A stretch of 64,000 nt of DNA from Ustilago trichophora (lineage: Eukaryota > Basidiomycota > Ustilaginomycetes > Ustilaginales > Ustilaginaceae): assembly GCA_900323505.1 (NCBI GenBank), contig OOIN01000043.1:806001-870000 (forward strand). Direction: 5' to 3'. The notes below the pieces were generated by a model. The model did not search any database, had not been told where the DNA came from, and worked only from the letters and a program-made list of their open reading frames with translations. Positions 32,553 to 43,551 of the stretch are shown here, in pieces. The translations under genes were made by a program, and so were the position numbers. Within the stretch, counting starts at the first letter, position 1. Every line of letters starts with the position of its first letter.

Positions 32553-34760
32553 TTAGGGATTGACACGAGCCATCTTTTTATCGTGACCCTTCTGTCGGGC
32601 TTTGTTTCCTGCTTTCTCTTTCTGCTTGGCCGATCGGTCTGTGCCGCTGTTGCCCGTGCCTCTGCCTCGGGTTGCGTTCTTTGTCTGATGTCCTCCTCCT
32701 CCACTGCTTCCGCCTGCGTGGTTGCCGCCACCCCGACCTCCACCACCACCTCCTCTACCACGTCTGCCACCGCCCAAAATACGTCCTCCACGTCCACGAT
32801 CAGGACCCCACCTCTTTGGCGCATCATCCTCGACATCGCTCGTGTTGCGCGACTGATCTCGACTCGCCAGCTGTTCGTCCAATTCGGACTGCGAAGCAGC
32901 CGCCAGCAGCCGATCTTTACGCGGATTGCGATCTAGCATCACCGCCCAAGATTCAATCAGATCATCGCTCCATCCCGTCTGCTGTTTGAGCTTCTGTCTT
33001 GCCTCGCTGCGTCTTGTACCTGCGTCGGACGAAAATGAGTGGGATCCTTGCTGAACGTAGTGTCTCAACAGCAGGCGCTCACGCGATCTACCTGCGTCGT
33101 CTTCGTCCAGAGCTTCGTCATCGTCATCGTCATCATGAGTGCGGCGTGGTACGGTGTTTCGCTCCCGGCCATCGTAGTCGAGATCCAGCTCGTCTTCCAC
33201 CCCAACAGTGCGTTGCGGCTCGGCGAAGGGATTCCACTCCTCCTCGCCTTCATCGCCGTCCGCTGCTTCGGCGCGCGCGAGGATGGCAGCTTTGAGTTCC
33301 GGTGCCAACTCGTCCACCCGCCCGCTTCTGGAGATTTTGGGCTGGACAATCGTCGAAGGATCAAAGGCGAATTCTCCGAATACATTGGCTCGCGATTTGA
33401 CCAGTGATGGCGCTGCGGAGGCTGAGGTTTGGGCCTCTGCGATGGGAAGTTGGTATTGAGGTTGCGGGCGGGGAGCTGGAAGGCGAGAGACGACTGCAGC
33501 AGATTGTCTTGAGGAAGCTGAGGCAGCTGCGTCCGATTCGCCCTCGTCGCCTTCGAGCAGTCTCTGAATGACCATCTCTGCATTCTGGCCCATGAACGAA
33601 GGCCGAGCAAGGATCGTTCTGAGACGATCCACGCCGTAGTGCGGCAAGATCGAGTCAACCGATGCTAGAACCTCCTCAGAGACGACAGGGCTACTGCTTG
33701 ATGACTGCAAGTTCTTGGCCTCGGAAGCTGGAGTGGAAGTCTGCAGAGAGACAAAGCGCTGCAAAGCATCCCAAGCCGCACCTGTGAACTTGGGAACAGA
33801 AGTAGCAAGCGTGTCGATGGAAGACAGTATGTCACCTGCGTTGTTCTTCTTGAAGGCAGAGTTCGACAGCATCTCGGAGCGCAACGTGGGCCATGAATCC
33901 GAAGTAGCAGCCAGGTCCAGAAGCGCCGTCGAGTTGAGCAGGGTCGAAAATCCGCCTTTCTTGAGCAGCTTTTCCGTGCCGATCAGACTGTCACGCAGCG
34001 AAGCGATAAACAAGGGAGAGCCTTTGAGCTGATCGAGCAAGATCGAGAGAAGCTGCAACAGGTCTACTCGGCAGGTCAGCCAGGAAAGTTGCCAGCTTTC
34101 GGCGTCGAGCTTCGTAAGGTCTGGCTCGAGGGCGGTGCCGGCCGCGTCTCCCGCAAGATCCTTGGCAATCTGCGGGAGAACCTTGTCATAGAGCTGAAAG
34201 CATGTCTGGGTCCATGTCTGGAGGATGCTGGCGTTGCCTTTGACCAATCGGGGTGGGCAGGCCGACAGAAAGGCGGATGAAAGTCGTGCAAGTGTGCGGA
34301 CGATCGGTGAGATGGAGGTGAAGTCGTGCTGACCCTCGGATGACGATACGTTCTTGAGCTGGGCAGAAAGACCGCCGATAATCTCCTTGGCGCTTGTCGC
34401 ATCTAGTAGACGCTCCAGAACCGAGGCGACGATCGACTTCGCTTCAGGAGGGGTCGCCACGGCAAGGTCTACAAGAGATCCTTGCGTAGGAACAAATTTT
34501 CTAGCGAGCGAAGGATCACCTCGCTCGATGAGACGGGCAAGGATCTCGACATGGCTTTTGGCGAGCTGGTCATTTAAGAGGGGAGGAAGCGGGCTAGATA
34601 CGACTTGAAGGGCGAGCGAGTTGAGCGAGGAGGCAAAGACACGAGCCACATCGGGCTTTTGCAGAGTGAAACGGACCAGGTCAGAGGTGGGAAGTCTTGC
34701 CAGCGACCGGACTAGTTCGTGACCGGCCTGGCTGCGATCGGAAGCGACTTCAGCAGTCAT
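32553..34760 (-). CDS. cue3: Cue3/ASCC2-like CUE-domain protein (RQT complex)
   Basis: 735-aa protein from the ATG at 34760 (MTAEVASDRS). The same frame stays open to 34970 with other possible ATGs (for example the one beginning MFFEKK), but 34760 best fits the family N-terminus. The N-terminal 400 residues are helical (EMI/ASCC2-type region). A CUE ubiquitin-binding domain spans about residues 425-470 (VDSILPHYGVDRLRTILARP). An acidic DDDDDDEALDEDD stretch follows, then a helix with GWSDDLIESWAVMLDRNPRK, and an RGG-rich, basic tail ending KKMARVNP. ASCC2/Cue3 is part of the RQT complex that splits collided ribosomes marked by ubiquitin on uS10. Such a role in the cytoplasm is inferred from the domain order. 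Confidence 0.82.
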   Translation of the reverse strand: MTAEVASDRSQAGHELVRSLARLPTSDLVRFTLQKPDVARVFASSLNSLALQVVSSPLPPLLNDQLAKSHVEILARLIERGDPSLARKFVPTQGSLVDLAVATPPEAKSIVASVLERLLDATSAKEIIGGLSAQLKNVSSSEGQHDFTSISPIVRTLARLSSAFLSACPPRLVKGNASILQTWTQTCFQLYDKVLPQIAKDLAGDAAGTALEPDLTKLDAESWQLSWLTCRVDLLQLLSILLDQLKGSPLFIASLRDSLIGTEKLLKKGGFSTLLNSTALLDLAATSDSWPTLRSEMLSNSAFKKNNAGDILSSIDTLATSVPKFTGAAWDALQRFVSLQTSTPASEAKNLQSSSSSPVVSEEVLASVDSILPHYGVDRLRTILARPSFMGQNAEMVIQRLLEGDEGESDAAASASSRQSAAVVSRLPAPRPQPQYQLPIAEAQTSASAAPSLVKSRANVFGEFAFDPSTIVQPKISRSGRVDELAPELKAAILARAEAADGDEGEEEWNPFAEPQRTVGVEDELDLDYDGRERNTVPRRTHDDDDDDEALDEDDAGRSRERLLLRHYVQQGSHSFSSDAGTRRSEARQKLKQQTGWSDDLIESWAVMLDRNPRKDRLLAAASQSELDEQLASRDQSRNTSDVEDDAPKRWGPDRGRGGRILGGGRRGRGGGGGGRGGGNHAGGSSGGGGHQTKNATRGRGTGNSGTDRSAKQKEKAGNKARQKGHDKKMARVNP

Positions 34761-35293
34761 GTTCTCTCGTCGGGGCGGATGGAACGAGATCGGTATGGCG
34801 GTAGCTGTTGTACAAATGCATTTTGCTTGTTGGACAAGGAGCCGAGTCGTTGCGGCTGAGTTGAGGCACACGCAGGCTTTCTTCTCAAAAAACATGCTGC
34901 ATTGTGGAGGAAAATCACCAATTTGCACTCGAATCCTCAAAATCATGCCTCGGAATTCAACATCATACACGCTTGACGGCTCACAGAGGACATCTCAAGC
35001 TTTGGACGATCCAAAGCTCTTCTCACATACATACGCAGCTGTCGTGCTCGATTGATGCGAGCAGTGTGCAGCAGGCAAGTAGACGCAAGTCTTGCTGTAG
35101 TCAACTTTCAAGTGAATCCATGGTGCTGATGGCTCTTTTCATTACAGCTGTTCTGGAGGGATGTACCGCGCAGTACCAGTCTCGTTGCGAGCACCGAGTC
35201 TTGAACAAAGGTCAAGAGCCGAGCAGGAACGACTATGCTAGCACGGGAGCAAGGTTTGAAGTATCAAAGACAGGGCGGAAGGCTCGGAGCAGC
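34761..35293. other. Spacer between yet3 3' end and cue3 start
   Basis: 533 bases; holds the presumed cue3 promoter and yet3 3' untranslated region. No gene is supported. Confidence 0.4.
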
Positions 35294-36346
35294 TTAGTCC
35301 TTTTTAGTCGAAGTGTTGCCAGTGGCCTTGGCAAGCTCGTCACTGAGACGGTTGTACTCCTCCTGTTGTTGCTTGGTCTGCTTCTTGAGGATGTCTGTTT
35401 ATCATATGAAAATCAAGTGAGAGTAGATCGCATCAAATTAGCTTGTGCATGTTGAAAAGCAATTCCATGAACTGCATTGCGCCATTGTGCGGACCAAGAT
35501 GCAAGAGCTCCGCTGGAACTTACCAATTTCAGTCTGGTATTTCTTCTCGATGTCAGCGCCGGCACCGCTAGTCTTGCCCTGTGTTACGTATAATGAGAGG
35601 AAGAGGAAATCGTCAGTCGATATTTCTTACTACGGAGTTCCATTGCCGAGGCTCCATATACTTACGCCCTTCTTAAGAGCAACGAGCTCCTCCTGAGTGT
35701 TGATGAGGTCGAGAATGAGCGAGTAGGTTCGCGAGAGGATCCTGTGAGCTCAAAGCCGAGGTTCCAAGATGGGTCGATTCAGTGCGAGCTCTTACAGCAA
35801 TGCGGAAAAGAAGTGAGGGATGAAAGGCACTCACAAGCTAAGGAAGAGAGTAAAGCCGGTCAAGTACATGTTGCGCTGGCTGTAAAACTTTCGTGCGGCG
35901 TAGTTGGTCTCGGTTCGGACGTCCTGGACGCCTCGGTTGTCGCGGGCTGTCTCGCCCTCGCTCATCACCTTGACCATGCGCTGGACAGCATCGACAAAGA
36001 GGACAGCGACGAAGCTACAATCGGAGAAGGTAAAGCAGGAGGGGCGAAAGTCAGTGAGAAGTCGCATGGAGCTGAGACAAAGAGAGCGAGGCTTGCACTC
36101 ACATGAAAGTGATTTTGAGACCATACTGGATCTTGGCGACGACGGGGTTGACGGCCAGGAAGTGGAAGAGCTTGCGCCTCCAGGTGAATGGAAGAGGAAC
36201 CTAAACGATGCGAAGATGCGTGAGGAGTGTCAGCACATGTAGATATTCTGCAAGCCTCCCGGACCAGAGCTACTCACGATGAGGACCATGAACATGGCCA
36301 TCTCGAAGCACAAAAGTGCGAACACGATGCTGTAGTAAAGAGTCAT
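35294..36346 (-). CDS. yet3: Yet3/BAP31-like ER membrane protein
   Basis: Six exons: 36346-36278, 36200-36103, 36014-35835, 35741-35666, 35578-35524, 35394-35294. All introns are GT-AG, 66-129 nt, and every junction keeps frame, giving 192 aa. BAP31 family proteins are ER cargo receptors with three membrane spans and a cytosolic coiled coil. Here the spans are at about residues 4-24, 45-65 and 105-128. The conserved features are LVPLPFTWRRKLF-like VPLPFTWRRKLF, KFYSQRNMYLTGFTLFLS, and RTYSLILDL. The coiled coil covers about 135-180, with KKQTKQQQEEYNRLSDELAK. The tail ends STKKD, a near but imperfect dilysine ER-retrieval signal. It has far more introns than its neighbours. Length agrees with yeast Yet3 (203 aa). 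Confidence 0.9.
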
Positions 36347-36903
36347 TTTGGCGAATGATGTGAACCAAAGAGAAGCGAAGAGGGTTTTGCTTTGGGAGGA
36401 TGTTAGTGTTGGTGTAAAGATGGAAGGTGAAGAAAGAAGTCAATGTGGCCATGGAAGCTCCAAAAGTCGGGACGTGGAATGACTGTTCGCGCGGCTTTGA
36501 GAGGCGGTGCGCCATGACGAAGAGGCTGCTCCAGCTCGCAAAAAAAGGGCAAAAGGCTAAATTCAGCAACGCAAGGGCGCGGTCGAGCCATTTCTTTGTC
36601 CCACCTTTCTGCTCAACACGCCTCGAAATTCCTCCACACTCCGCACAGCTTCATCTGAAATTCGCGGAGAATGCGCTATGACGCGGACGTGAACGACTCT
36701 CAATCGAGCCCATGCAAACGATCACCTCCATCTTCCCTGTCATGATAGCTTAACACATGCACTTTGTGTTGAGCGTCAACAAGTCACTTCAAGCTTATCT
36801 TGACACATATGGATGTATTTACGATCGAATTGATAGTCAAATAGAATCACCGCAGTTACAACTGGTACACGCCTGCGAGGAGGCTGGTTCATCGTGGCAT
36901 CCC
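36347..36903. other. Spacer between SDR 3' end and yet3 start
   Basis: 557 bases with the presumed yet3 promoter and 3' end of the SDR pseudogene; nothing else is seen. Confidence 0.4.
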
Positions 36904-37787
36904 TCACGACATCTTGCTCTTGACAAAGTCATTGAACTGAGAAGAATAGTCCTCATGCCATCGCAAGAGGGCAGGTCGGTCCTGAATCACGTCATTGACG
37001 TTCCACTCCATGCGGGCAAGGTCCACTTCACGCGGTGTCTCATGATCAGGGCAGAGAATATAAAACAAGCCTGCCTTGATCCGCTCCACCATGCACTCAA
37101 CCGTCTGCTTGGGAGTCCAAGCACCGTCCGGCTTGGGCTTGCCGTCGGCGGCACCAGTCAGGCCAGTATGGACCCATCCAGGGATCAACAGCTTGACATC
37201 CACCTTGCTCGTCTTGTCCTCGCGTAGCTTGTGTGCCAGCAACTCGGTGAAGACTTTGACCGCTGCTTTTGAGACGTTGTAGGCGGGACCAGTGCCTGGA
37301 GGTGTTGTGATGCCTTGCTTGGAACCTGTGTTGATGACAAGTGCCTCCTGTCCGTGCTTTTTCAAGTCTGGAAGGAATGCCTGGCATCTGTATGCAGAAG
37401 AACAGAAAAGGGACACGTTAGCACTGAGCCTGGCCACACTTGCCACCGTGGTGGTCACTTACACATTGACAACGCCGTAAAAGTTGGTGCTGAGGATCCT
37501 CTCCCAGCCTTCAGAGGTGGATGCCTTGGTGGGTCCGCCGACACCCGCGTTGGCCATCAGTACAGTCAACTTGGCTTTGCCAAACTTTTCAAAAACGCTC
37601 TTGCGGAAAAGTGAAACACTTGTCTGATCAGCAACGTCCAACAAGCCGAGGTACGACTTGCCCTTGTCCGCAAGCGCCTTGCCCGCCGACTGCAAGCTTG
37701 ACTTGCTGCGATCACCGATGGCGACCTTCATTCCTTGCGCAAGGTAGTACTTGGCTGCCGCCAGTCCAATGCCGCTGGCACCACCGC

Positions 37788-38054
37788 TGTGACGGAAAAG
37801 TTAGTTTGGTTGAATATAAGATGAGCGAAGAGTGAGGTTTGTTATGGTCAATGTATGCTAATTGAAGAGGAAGATGATGGTAGTATTCGAGCTAAGTGAA
37901 AATTTTTGATCAGGTCGTGATAAGCTCGACCTGTGCGCTACTCAGCTAACGCGCGGACCACCTGCACAAACGGCAATCAGCCGATTGTACCAATTTGCCC
38001 GATCCAGGCCCAGCTCTCGGAACTCGGCAATGCTGAGCGCTGGATCCCGGGACA
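37788..38054 (-). repeat. 3' LTR of element A
   Basis: 267 bp, TGTGAC...GGGACA on the plus strand (TG...CA ends). Pair of the copy at 53195-53461; four differences. Confidence 0.95.
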
Positions 38055-38625
38055 GGGGCCCAACAGGTACAAGCTTCGTCCCGAAGCTGAACAAAAGCAG
38101 TGTATACTATTCTACAAAGAAGAGAATTGAGTGAAGGATTTTCCAGGGAAATGGTGGTTGAAAACCATCCCCGTGGATAGTAGAAAAAAAAAAGGGGATA
38201 GAGAAAGTTTAGACGTGTGGCTTGTGTTGAACAAGGTACACAGGAGAATTTGAGTATGATTGTTGTGTATGCTGATCAGGGACTCTTAGGAGAGGAAAAG
38301 AGATCGGACATATTGGAACATGGAGATATCGGACAATTCTTTTTTTTTTTAAGGAGACCGGCCTCTCGATCATCAGCTTTTCACCAGCGATGATAAGCTT
38401 GGCGTAAGCTGGAGTTCATTTGATGATCGTCAGGCCGCGTTCAGGAAGGTCAGCCTTAGTCTTAGAGTCGGTTTAACCTCGGATTAACGCCTCTTATGGA
38501 ATTTGACGAGCTCCTTTAGGTCAAAGCTCATCCTCTCCCATCAAGACAGATGCAACGATCTCTGCAGGGGTTGATCGAACTGGGAACATGATATTCGTAC
38601 AGTCAAGGTCGGCGTTGAGTGTAGG
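38055..38625 (-). other. Element A non-coding region between pol and 3' LTR
   Basis: About 570 bases inside the 3' LTR. A perfect 7-bp hairpin (38072-38088, AGCTTCG-TCC-CGAAGCT) lies 17 bases from the LTR and recurs at the same place in B. In the pol frame the sequence still aligns with the C-terminal codons of B pol for about 43 codons beyond the stop. Confidence 0.6.
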
Positions 38626-41600
38626 TCAAGCAAGGTCCGGTGACGGCCAGTATTTCTTTAGTCGGTCAAGGTGGACTCGCTCTTCAGATCCATCAGAGAG
38701 ACTTCGGATGATATAAGACTTCCTTTGTTTCTTCATCACCACGAAAGGTCCGATCCACTTAGGCGCGAGTTTGGCTTGGGTAGAGTACGTGGACTCGTAC
38801 ATGGTCTGATGTCGTAAAACGAGGTCGCCTATCTCGATAGGTACTCCGAGTCGTCTGGGCCTAGACTTATTGGTCCTTTTTGCCTGTGCTGCTTTGTAGG
38901 ATGACATGGCATCAACCTGGCGTGTGTCTATGAAGGCACATTGGAGGTGCACTTCGCTTGCCATGGGACTTCCAACTCTGGACTTCTCGCGGTCGGCAAT
39001 GACATAACCATAGAGTAGTTCCGTTGGTGACAAGTTGGACAGGTCGTGGATAGGTCGATGATTGATTTCCCACAGCACCGTGCTGAGATGGTCGTTCCAT
39101 GGGAAGTCGGAAGTAGAAGCTGAGGTAACTGAGGCGCAAACACGTCGCAGAGCTTGTATGATGATGCCGTTATTGCGCTCGACCAAGCCATTCACCCACG
39201 GCGCATATGCTGGCGTGATATGATGGCCCACGTTGTTGTCAGCCAAAAAATCGTATACCTCTGCGCAATCGAAATGGCTGCCACCGTCAGAAATGATCGT
39301 AATAGGCAATGCTGACAGCTGATCACAGAGTAGAGTTAGGCATCGTACAACGTCTTTGCCACGAGCTTGAGCGAGCGGAAACCCCCATACGAATCTCGAG
39401 AAGTAGTCAACGACCACCAGAAGCTTACTCTTGCCCTGAGTAGCAGGCAAAGAGACAAAGTCCATGGCCCACGTTTCCATTGGTGAGGATACGATGATTG
39501 GATCAAGTATAGACCGGTTGCGAGGACCAAAGAGCTGGCAGGTCTTACAGGACTTTACCACTTGACGAGCATCGGCATATAATTTTGGCCAGGTGACGTT
39601 CTGTTGCAATCGGATTTTCTTGATGAGCATGTTGATCCCGATATGTGCGTGTTCGTGAGCTCTGACAAGTCGATTGTAGCCTTCCTTTTGTGGCAACGCA
39701 CTGAGGATCAACTCATCCTGAACATAACCGAGTTTCCCGTCGATAAGCTTGTAGCGTTTGAGCCGTTTGACCTTGTCTCGAACGGCAGATGTGGTTGGTA
39801 ATTCAAGTAAGAGAAGGAATCGAATGACAGGTTCCAGTTCATCCCCCTCAAATCTTCTCAGCAGCGGTCCCGCTTCTTCATCAATGACAAGGTAACGCTC
39901 GGCCATGTTTTTGGCAAATGTCGGTGGTTCGTACGCGAGAGGAGTAAACCCCGATTGTCCGTCGACAGGCTGGTGTTCGGAGACTGCAAGGCAAATCCCG
40001 GCATGATGGTTTCGATACGGAAGATCACTACCATCGAGTTCAAGGTTCAATAAGTCTCTTTCGTCGGGGACAACAGGTCCTATATCTTCGTCTACCTCGT
40101 CGGTGGAATAAGGTCGATGAGATAAACCATGTGCTAAGCCATGACGACGGCCTGCACAATGCTCGACTCGGATGATGTTGTGTGCTAAGAGTTGTTCCCT
40201 CCACCGAGCATGTGCTGCTGGCATCTTGTCATTGCGCAGTATGTCTCGTAGGGCCATACAATCGGTCACCAGGATGATGGGCTGACCGAAAGTGAAAGGA
40301 GTGAAGCGCGAGAGAGCAAATTTTGCGGCAACGAGTTCACCAAGATGTGCAGAGTATCTAGACTCGGCCGAAGAACACTTCTTTGATGCATAGGCAATGG
40401 GGAAGACAACTTTACGATACGTGTTGCCAGGATTGGGAGCTGGCTTGAGCTCGTTGAGGACATGCCATTGACCTTTGGAGTCTTTCTGCATAGTGTGTTC
40501 TTGGAGAAGTACAGCACCAATGCCCTCGGCACTCCAGTCGGACTGGACAATGAAGGGACAATCGTAACGAGGCTCCTTGAGCACTTGCGAGTTGACCATG
40601 GCGTTCTTCACCCGAAGATAGGCATCGTAATGATCTTTAGTCCATCTATCTCCAAGTTCGGCATCGTAGTTGTCGACGTTGGTGGTGAGCGTATCAAGCG
40701 GGGCAAAGACTTTAGCGAAGTTCGGTACCTTAGAGCGAAGGTAGGAACAAACGCCGCGGAAGACCATGATGTCACGGACCGTTTTGGGGATCGGCCAATG
40801 GAGAATTGCCCTGAGGCGAGCTGGATCAGCTCTTATGCCATCACGTCCTACTAGTTGTCCGCAGAAAGTGATGTTCTCATACAAGAACTGGCACTTCTGT
40901 ACCGACAAAGTAAATCCGGTGTCGATTGCTCGGTCAAGAAATTCACGAAGCCAAAGGAAGTAGGCATCGAAGTCATGATGGCCTGTAGCCACATCGTCCA
41001 TCCAGAAGTCAGAGTCTCTATCGAAGAGATCGCCGAAAGCCGTTGTAATGAACCGATAGTACAGTGATGGTCCAACCTTGAACCCAAATGGCATGACTGT
41101 GTAGCCAACAAAACCGAAATCCTCAACATACGTGACTGAGAGCAAGGTCGCAAGTCGTGAGTTGGCCATGATGAAGAATCCTGCACAACCGTCGCCTTTG
41201 AAGAGAAACTGTTTTCCGGCTAATTTAGTCGCCTTGACTTCAATGTCTCCGGGAATGAACAAGTTATCCTTCATATAGTGATTAATTGGCGCGTAGTTGT
41301 GCACGAGTCGGTATCGTGACTCGGCGGTCTTGATGGTGGTCGAGGGTTCAGTGGGCACCTTGGTTGGTGACGGCAAACTCTCGTCATGCTCTAGTCCAGC
41401 CTCCTTGAGTGCCGCATTTGCTTGCAGTCGTAGCTCTTCGAGTGAGACATTCGAGTCAATCTCGGATGCAGGCTTAGGGACTATCCTTGTCTCAGAGATC
41501 CACTTAACCTCATCCTCGTTGATCCAAACCATGAAGCCGTTGTCGATGAGCTCCCTTACTTTGGCGTGGAGAAACTCTTTCTGAGGCGGTGACAAGGCCT

Positions 41601-43551
41601 GAGTTTTGGCTCGTCGAGTCGTACGCGGTGGCTCACTGATGAGAATTGGGTCGCAGATAACTTTGCGGTTCTGCTTGCATTCGGACGTTGTCTCAGCGAA
41701 AGCTAGATGCTTGGCACGAAGAAGATCCAACAAGTGTTGACGTTGAGCTGTCGTACCGACTTTACCAAACCGCTCAAGAAGAGACTTGACCACACGTTCA
41801 GCTTGCTCATCCGAATCATCATCAGCTTTACCACTGATTCGATACGGTCGGAAGGACTCTTGGTAAGATTGTCGTCTGGAGAGATATTCGGGATCATCTC
41901 GAACAAGAGGTAGTCGCTGACGTAGCTTTTTGAGCTCTTGTTTATCAACCGGAAGATCAAAGCTGACCGAATTTGTCGGCTTGATACTTAAGTCAATGTA
42001 CAGGTCTAGGTCTGGTCGAGTGTCGATGTATTCGTCTGGAAGTTCACCGTTTTCATCTTGCTGATCGTCAACATTTTGGGTGATTGATGCGACGTCGGGA
42101 ATTATCGAAGGTTCGTAGAGTGCTTCCAGCTGAGCTACATTGGCATACGGGTGGCGAGCGACAAGCATCCGAACAGCCTCCATTGGTGTCTCAGGGACGT
42201 AAGGCTTCGATAGACGATTATAATTGGGGATGACGCGAGACCATGTGCGGAAGACCGAGCTCCTATCATTCTGAGGGATGAAAAGAACATCAAGTTCATA
42301 GAAGTGCAACGCACCAGCTCTAACCTTCCATGGTCGGCCGAGTAACATCTGCTGGGCTGCAGTTGGCATGACTTCGAATTCAACTTCAACTGGAACTGTG
42401 AAATTGTCATCTACGTCTTTGACAGCAGTTGCCACTCGAACTCGGCCTCTTGACTGCATTACTTGACCACTCGCCATCCTTAAGTAGAGGTCGGATGGCA
42501 TGAGTTCCAAGTCGAGACTGGATACCAGGGTTGCTGACATGACGTTGACCATTGCCCCTTCATCCAGGCCTGCTTCTACTTCGCAAGTCAACTCATCATC
42601 ACGAGAGTTTGTGAGACGAGCTTGGAGGAAGAAGAAGTAGTTCCGATGAGAATGTGCTTTATCTCGTAGAGCTCGGAGATCAACTTTAGGCTTTGGAGGA
42701 CGTTTGCGAGGGGGAAGAGGTGCCAATGGTGTGGGGGTCGCGTCAGGTAAGGGCGATGTCGAGGAAGGAGGGAGACGACGATTGGGTGGCGGCGGTGTCA
42801 CCGGTGACGGAGAGCGAGCGAGCGGTGCAAGAAATGACTCAGTGGCTTTCAATGTGTTCGATGCAACGGGTGAAAATGATGCATTTGGTGTTGATGATGA
42901 GTGTGATGTCGAAAGTGTTGCGACTTTTGGGGTGTATGAATTATGCTCATGCTGCTCGGTTAAGGAGATGATGTCACCGGTCGCAGCACCTTTGCCGGCC
43001 GATGTTGATGGGAAACGTATCTGGGGAACGGAACCTTTGGGAGGAAACAAAGCAGAATCGGTCGGAACAAAACTAGAACAATGCAAATCAATGGAAGTAC
43101 TCTCGCTTCCAACAGCGTCGACCAAGGTACACAGCTTCTCTTTATCCGTTGGTAGAGAAACCCTCCCTTCCACTTGGGACGGGGGCATGGATCCCAATGT
43201 GGTGCCAGCACCGAACAGAGGAGGATCACCTTTATGGGTAGATACCTCGGGAGAGAAGTTGTGTTCTCGGTGAACGTGCAGAGAAGTACTTACATTAATT
43301 GCTGCCTGTGCCGTTTGACAGTGCTCGGTCGTGCAACAATATGTCATGACGGGGTCAGGCTGATTCAAAACGAGATGGCAGGCACACGACGTTGGCGAAG
43401 AAGTAGGAAAGCAATGCAGAGGCTGCGTCGACTCTGAAGGGGTAAGATTGTCCGTGATGCAAGAAAAGAGTGACGCAGAATTGAGACCCGTGGAGAGATT
43501 GCCGGCCGATCGAGGGGGGTCTACATAGTTCGTCGGCCTTAATGATTTCCC
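38626..43551 (-). CDS. pol: Element A pol polyprotein (C-terminally truncated)
   Basis: About 1641 codons counted from the frameshift site at 43551; the open frame has no ATG at its beginning and should be entered by a -1 shift from gag. Parts in order: about 340 residues of Ser/Thr/Pro-rich sequence; a retropepsin-like protease (LDEGAMVNVMS, LLGRPW); reverse transcriptase (MPFGFKVGPSLYY, FWMDDVATG); RNase H (QSDWSAEGIGAVLLQ, TDCMALRDIL); integrase with an HHCC zinc region (C-x2-C in SCKTCQLF) and D,D,E core (AMDFVSLP, ISDGGSHF, VERNNG); and a GPF motif (KWIGPFVV). The stop at 38626-38628 is TGA where B has CGA, removing about 45 residues. Otherwise the frame is open. Confidence 0.9.
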   Translation of the reverse strand, partial: GKSLRPTNYVDPPRSAGNLSTGLNSASLFSCITDNLTPSESTQPLHCFPTSSPTSCACHLVLNQPDPVMTYCCTTEHCQTAQAAINVSTSLHVHREHNFSPEVSTHKGDPPLFGAGTTLGSMPPSQVEGRVSLPTDKEKLCTLVDAVGSESTSIDLHCSSFVPTDSALFPPKGSVPQIRFPSTSAGKGAATGDIISLTEQHEHNSYTPKVATLSTSHSSSTPNASFSPVASNTLKATESFLAPLARSPSPVTPPPPNRRLPPSSTSPLPDATPTPLAPLPPRKRPPKPKVDLRALRDKAHSHRNYFFFLQARLTNSRDDELTCEVEAGLDEGAMVNVMSATLVSSLDLELMPSDLYLRMASGQVMQSRGRVRVATAVKDVDDNFTVPVEVEFEVMPTAAQQMLLGRPWKVRAGALHFYELDVLFIPQNDRSSVFRTWSRVIPNYNRLSKPYVPETPMEAVRMLVARHPYANVAQLEALYEPSIIPDVASITQNVDDQQDENGELPDEYIDTRPDLDLYIDLSIKPTNSVSFDLPVDKQELKKLRQRLPLVRDDPEYLSRRQSYQESFRPYRISGKADDDSDEQAERVVKSLLERFGKVGTTAQRQHLLDLLRAKHLAFAETTSECKQNRKVICDPILISEPPRTTRRAKTQALSPPQKEFLHAKVRELIDNGFMVWINEDEVKWISETRIVPKPASEIDSNVSLEELRLQANAALKEAGLEHDESLPSPTKVPTEPSTTIKTAESRYRLVHNYAPINHYMKDNLFIPGDIEVKATKLAGKQFLFKGDGCAGFFIMANSRLATLLSVTYVEDFGFVGYTVMPFGFKVGPSLYYRFITTAFGDLFDRDSDFWMDDVATGHHDFDAYFLWLREFLDRAIDTGFTLSVQKCQFLYENITFCGQLVGRDGIRADPARLRAILHWPIPKTVRDIMVFRGVCSYLRSKVPNFAKVFAPLDTLTTNVDNYDAELGDRWTKDHYDAYLRVKNAMVNSQVLKEPRYDCPFIVQSDWSAEGIGAVLLQEHTMQKDSKGQWHVLNELKPAPNPGNTYRKVVFPIAYASKKCSSAESRYSAHLGELVAAKFALSRFTPFTFGQPIILVTDCMALRDILRNDKMPAAHARWREQLLAHNIIRVEHCAGRRHGLAHGLSHRPYSTDEVDEDIGPVVPDERDLLNLELDGSDLPYRNHHAGICLAVSEHQPVDGQSGFTPLAYEPPTFAKNMAERYLVIDEEAGPLLRRFEGDELEPVIRFLLLLELPTTSAVRDKVKRLKRYKLIDGKLGYVQDELILSALPQKEGYNRLVRAHEHAHIGINMLIKKIRLQQNVTWPKLYADARQVVKSCKTCQLFGPRNRSILDPIIVSSPMETWAMDFVSLPATQGKSKLLVVVDYFSRFVWGFPLAQARGKDVVRCLTLLCDQLSALPITIISDGGSHFDCAEVYDFLADNNVGHHITPAYAPWVNGLVERNNGIIIQALRRVCASVTSASTSDFPWNDHLSTVLWEINHRPIHDLSNLSPTELLYGYVIADREKSRVGSPMASEVHLQCAFIDTRQVDAMSSYKAAQAKRTNKSRPRRLGVPIEIGDLVLRHQTMYESTYSTQAKLAPKWIGPFVVMKKQRKSYIIRSLSDGSEERVHLDRLKKYWPSPDLA
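43504..43551 (-). promoter_or_regulatory. Element A -1 ribosomal frameshift signal
   Basis: On the minus strand: slippery heptamer G GGA AAT (43551-43545), six-base spacer containing the gag stop (43544-43539), then a stem-loop GGCCGA/TCGGCC (43538-43533 with 43509-43504, 23-base loop). It moves ribosomes from gag into the pol frame. The same layout is in B. Confidence 0.8.
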
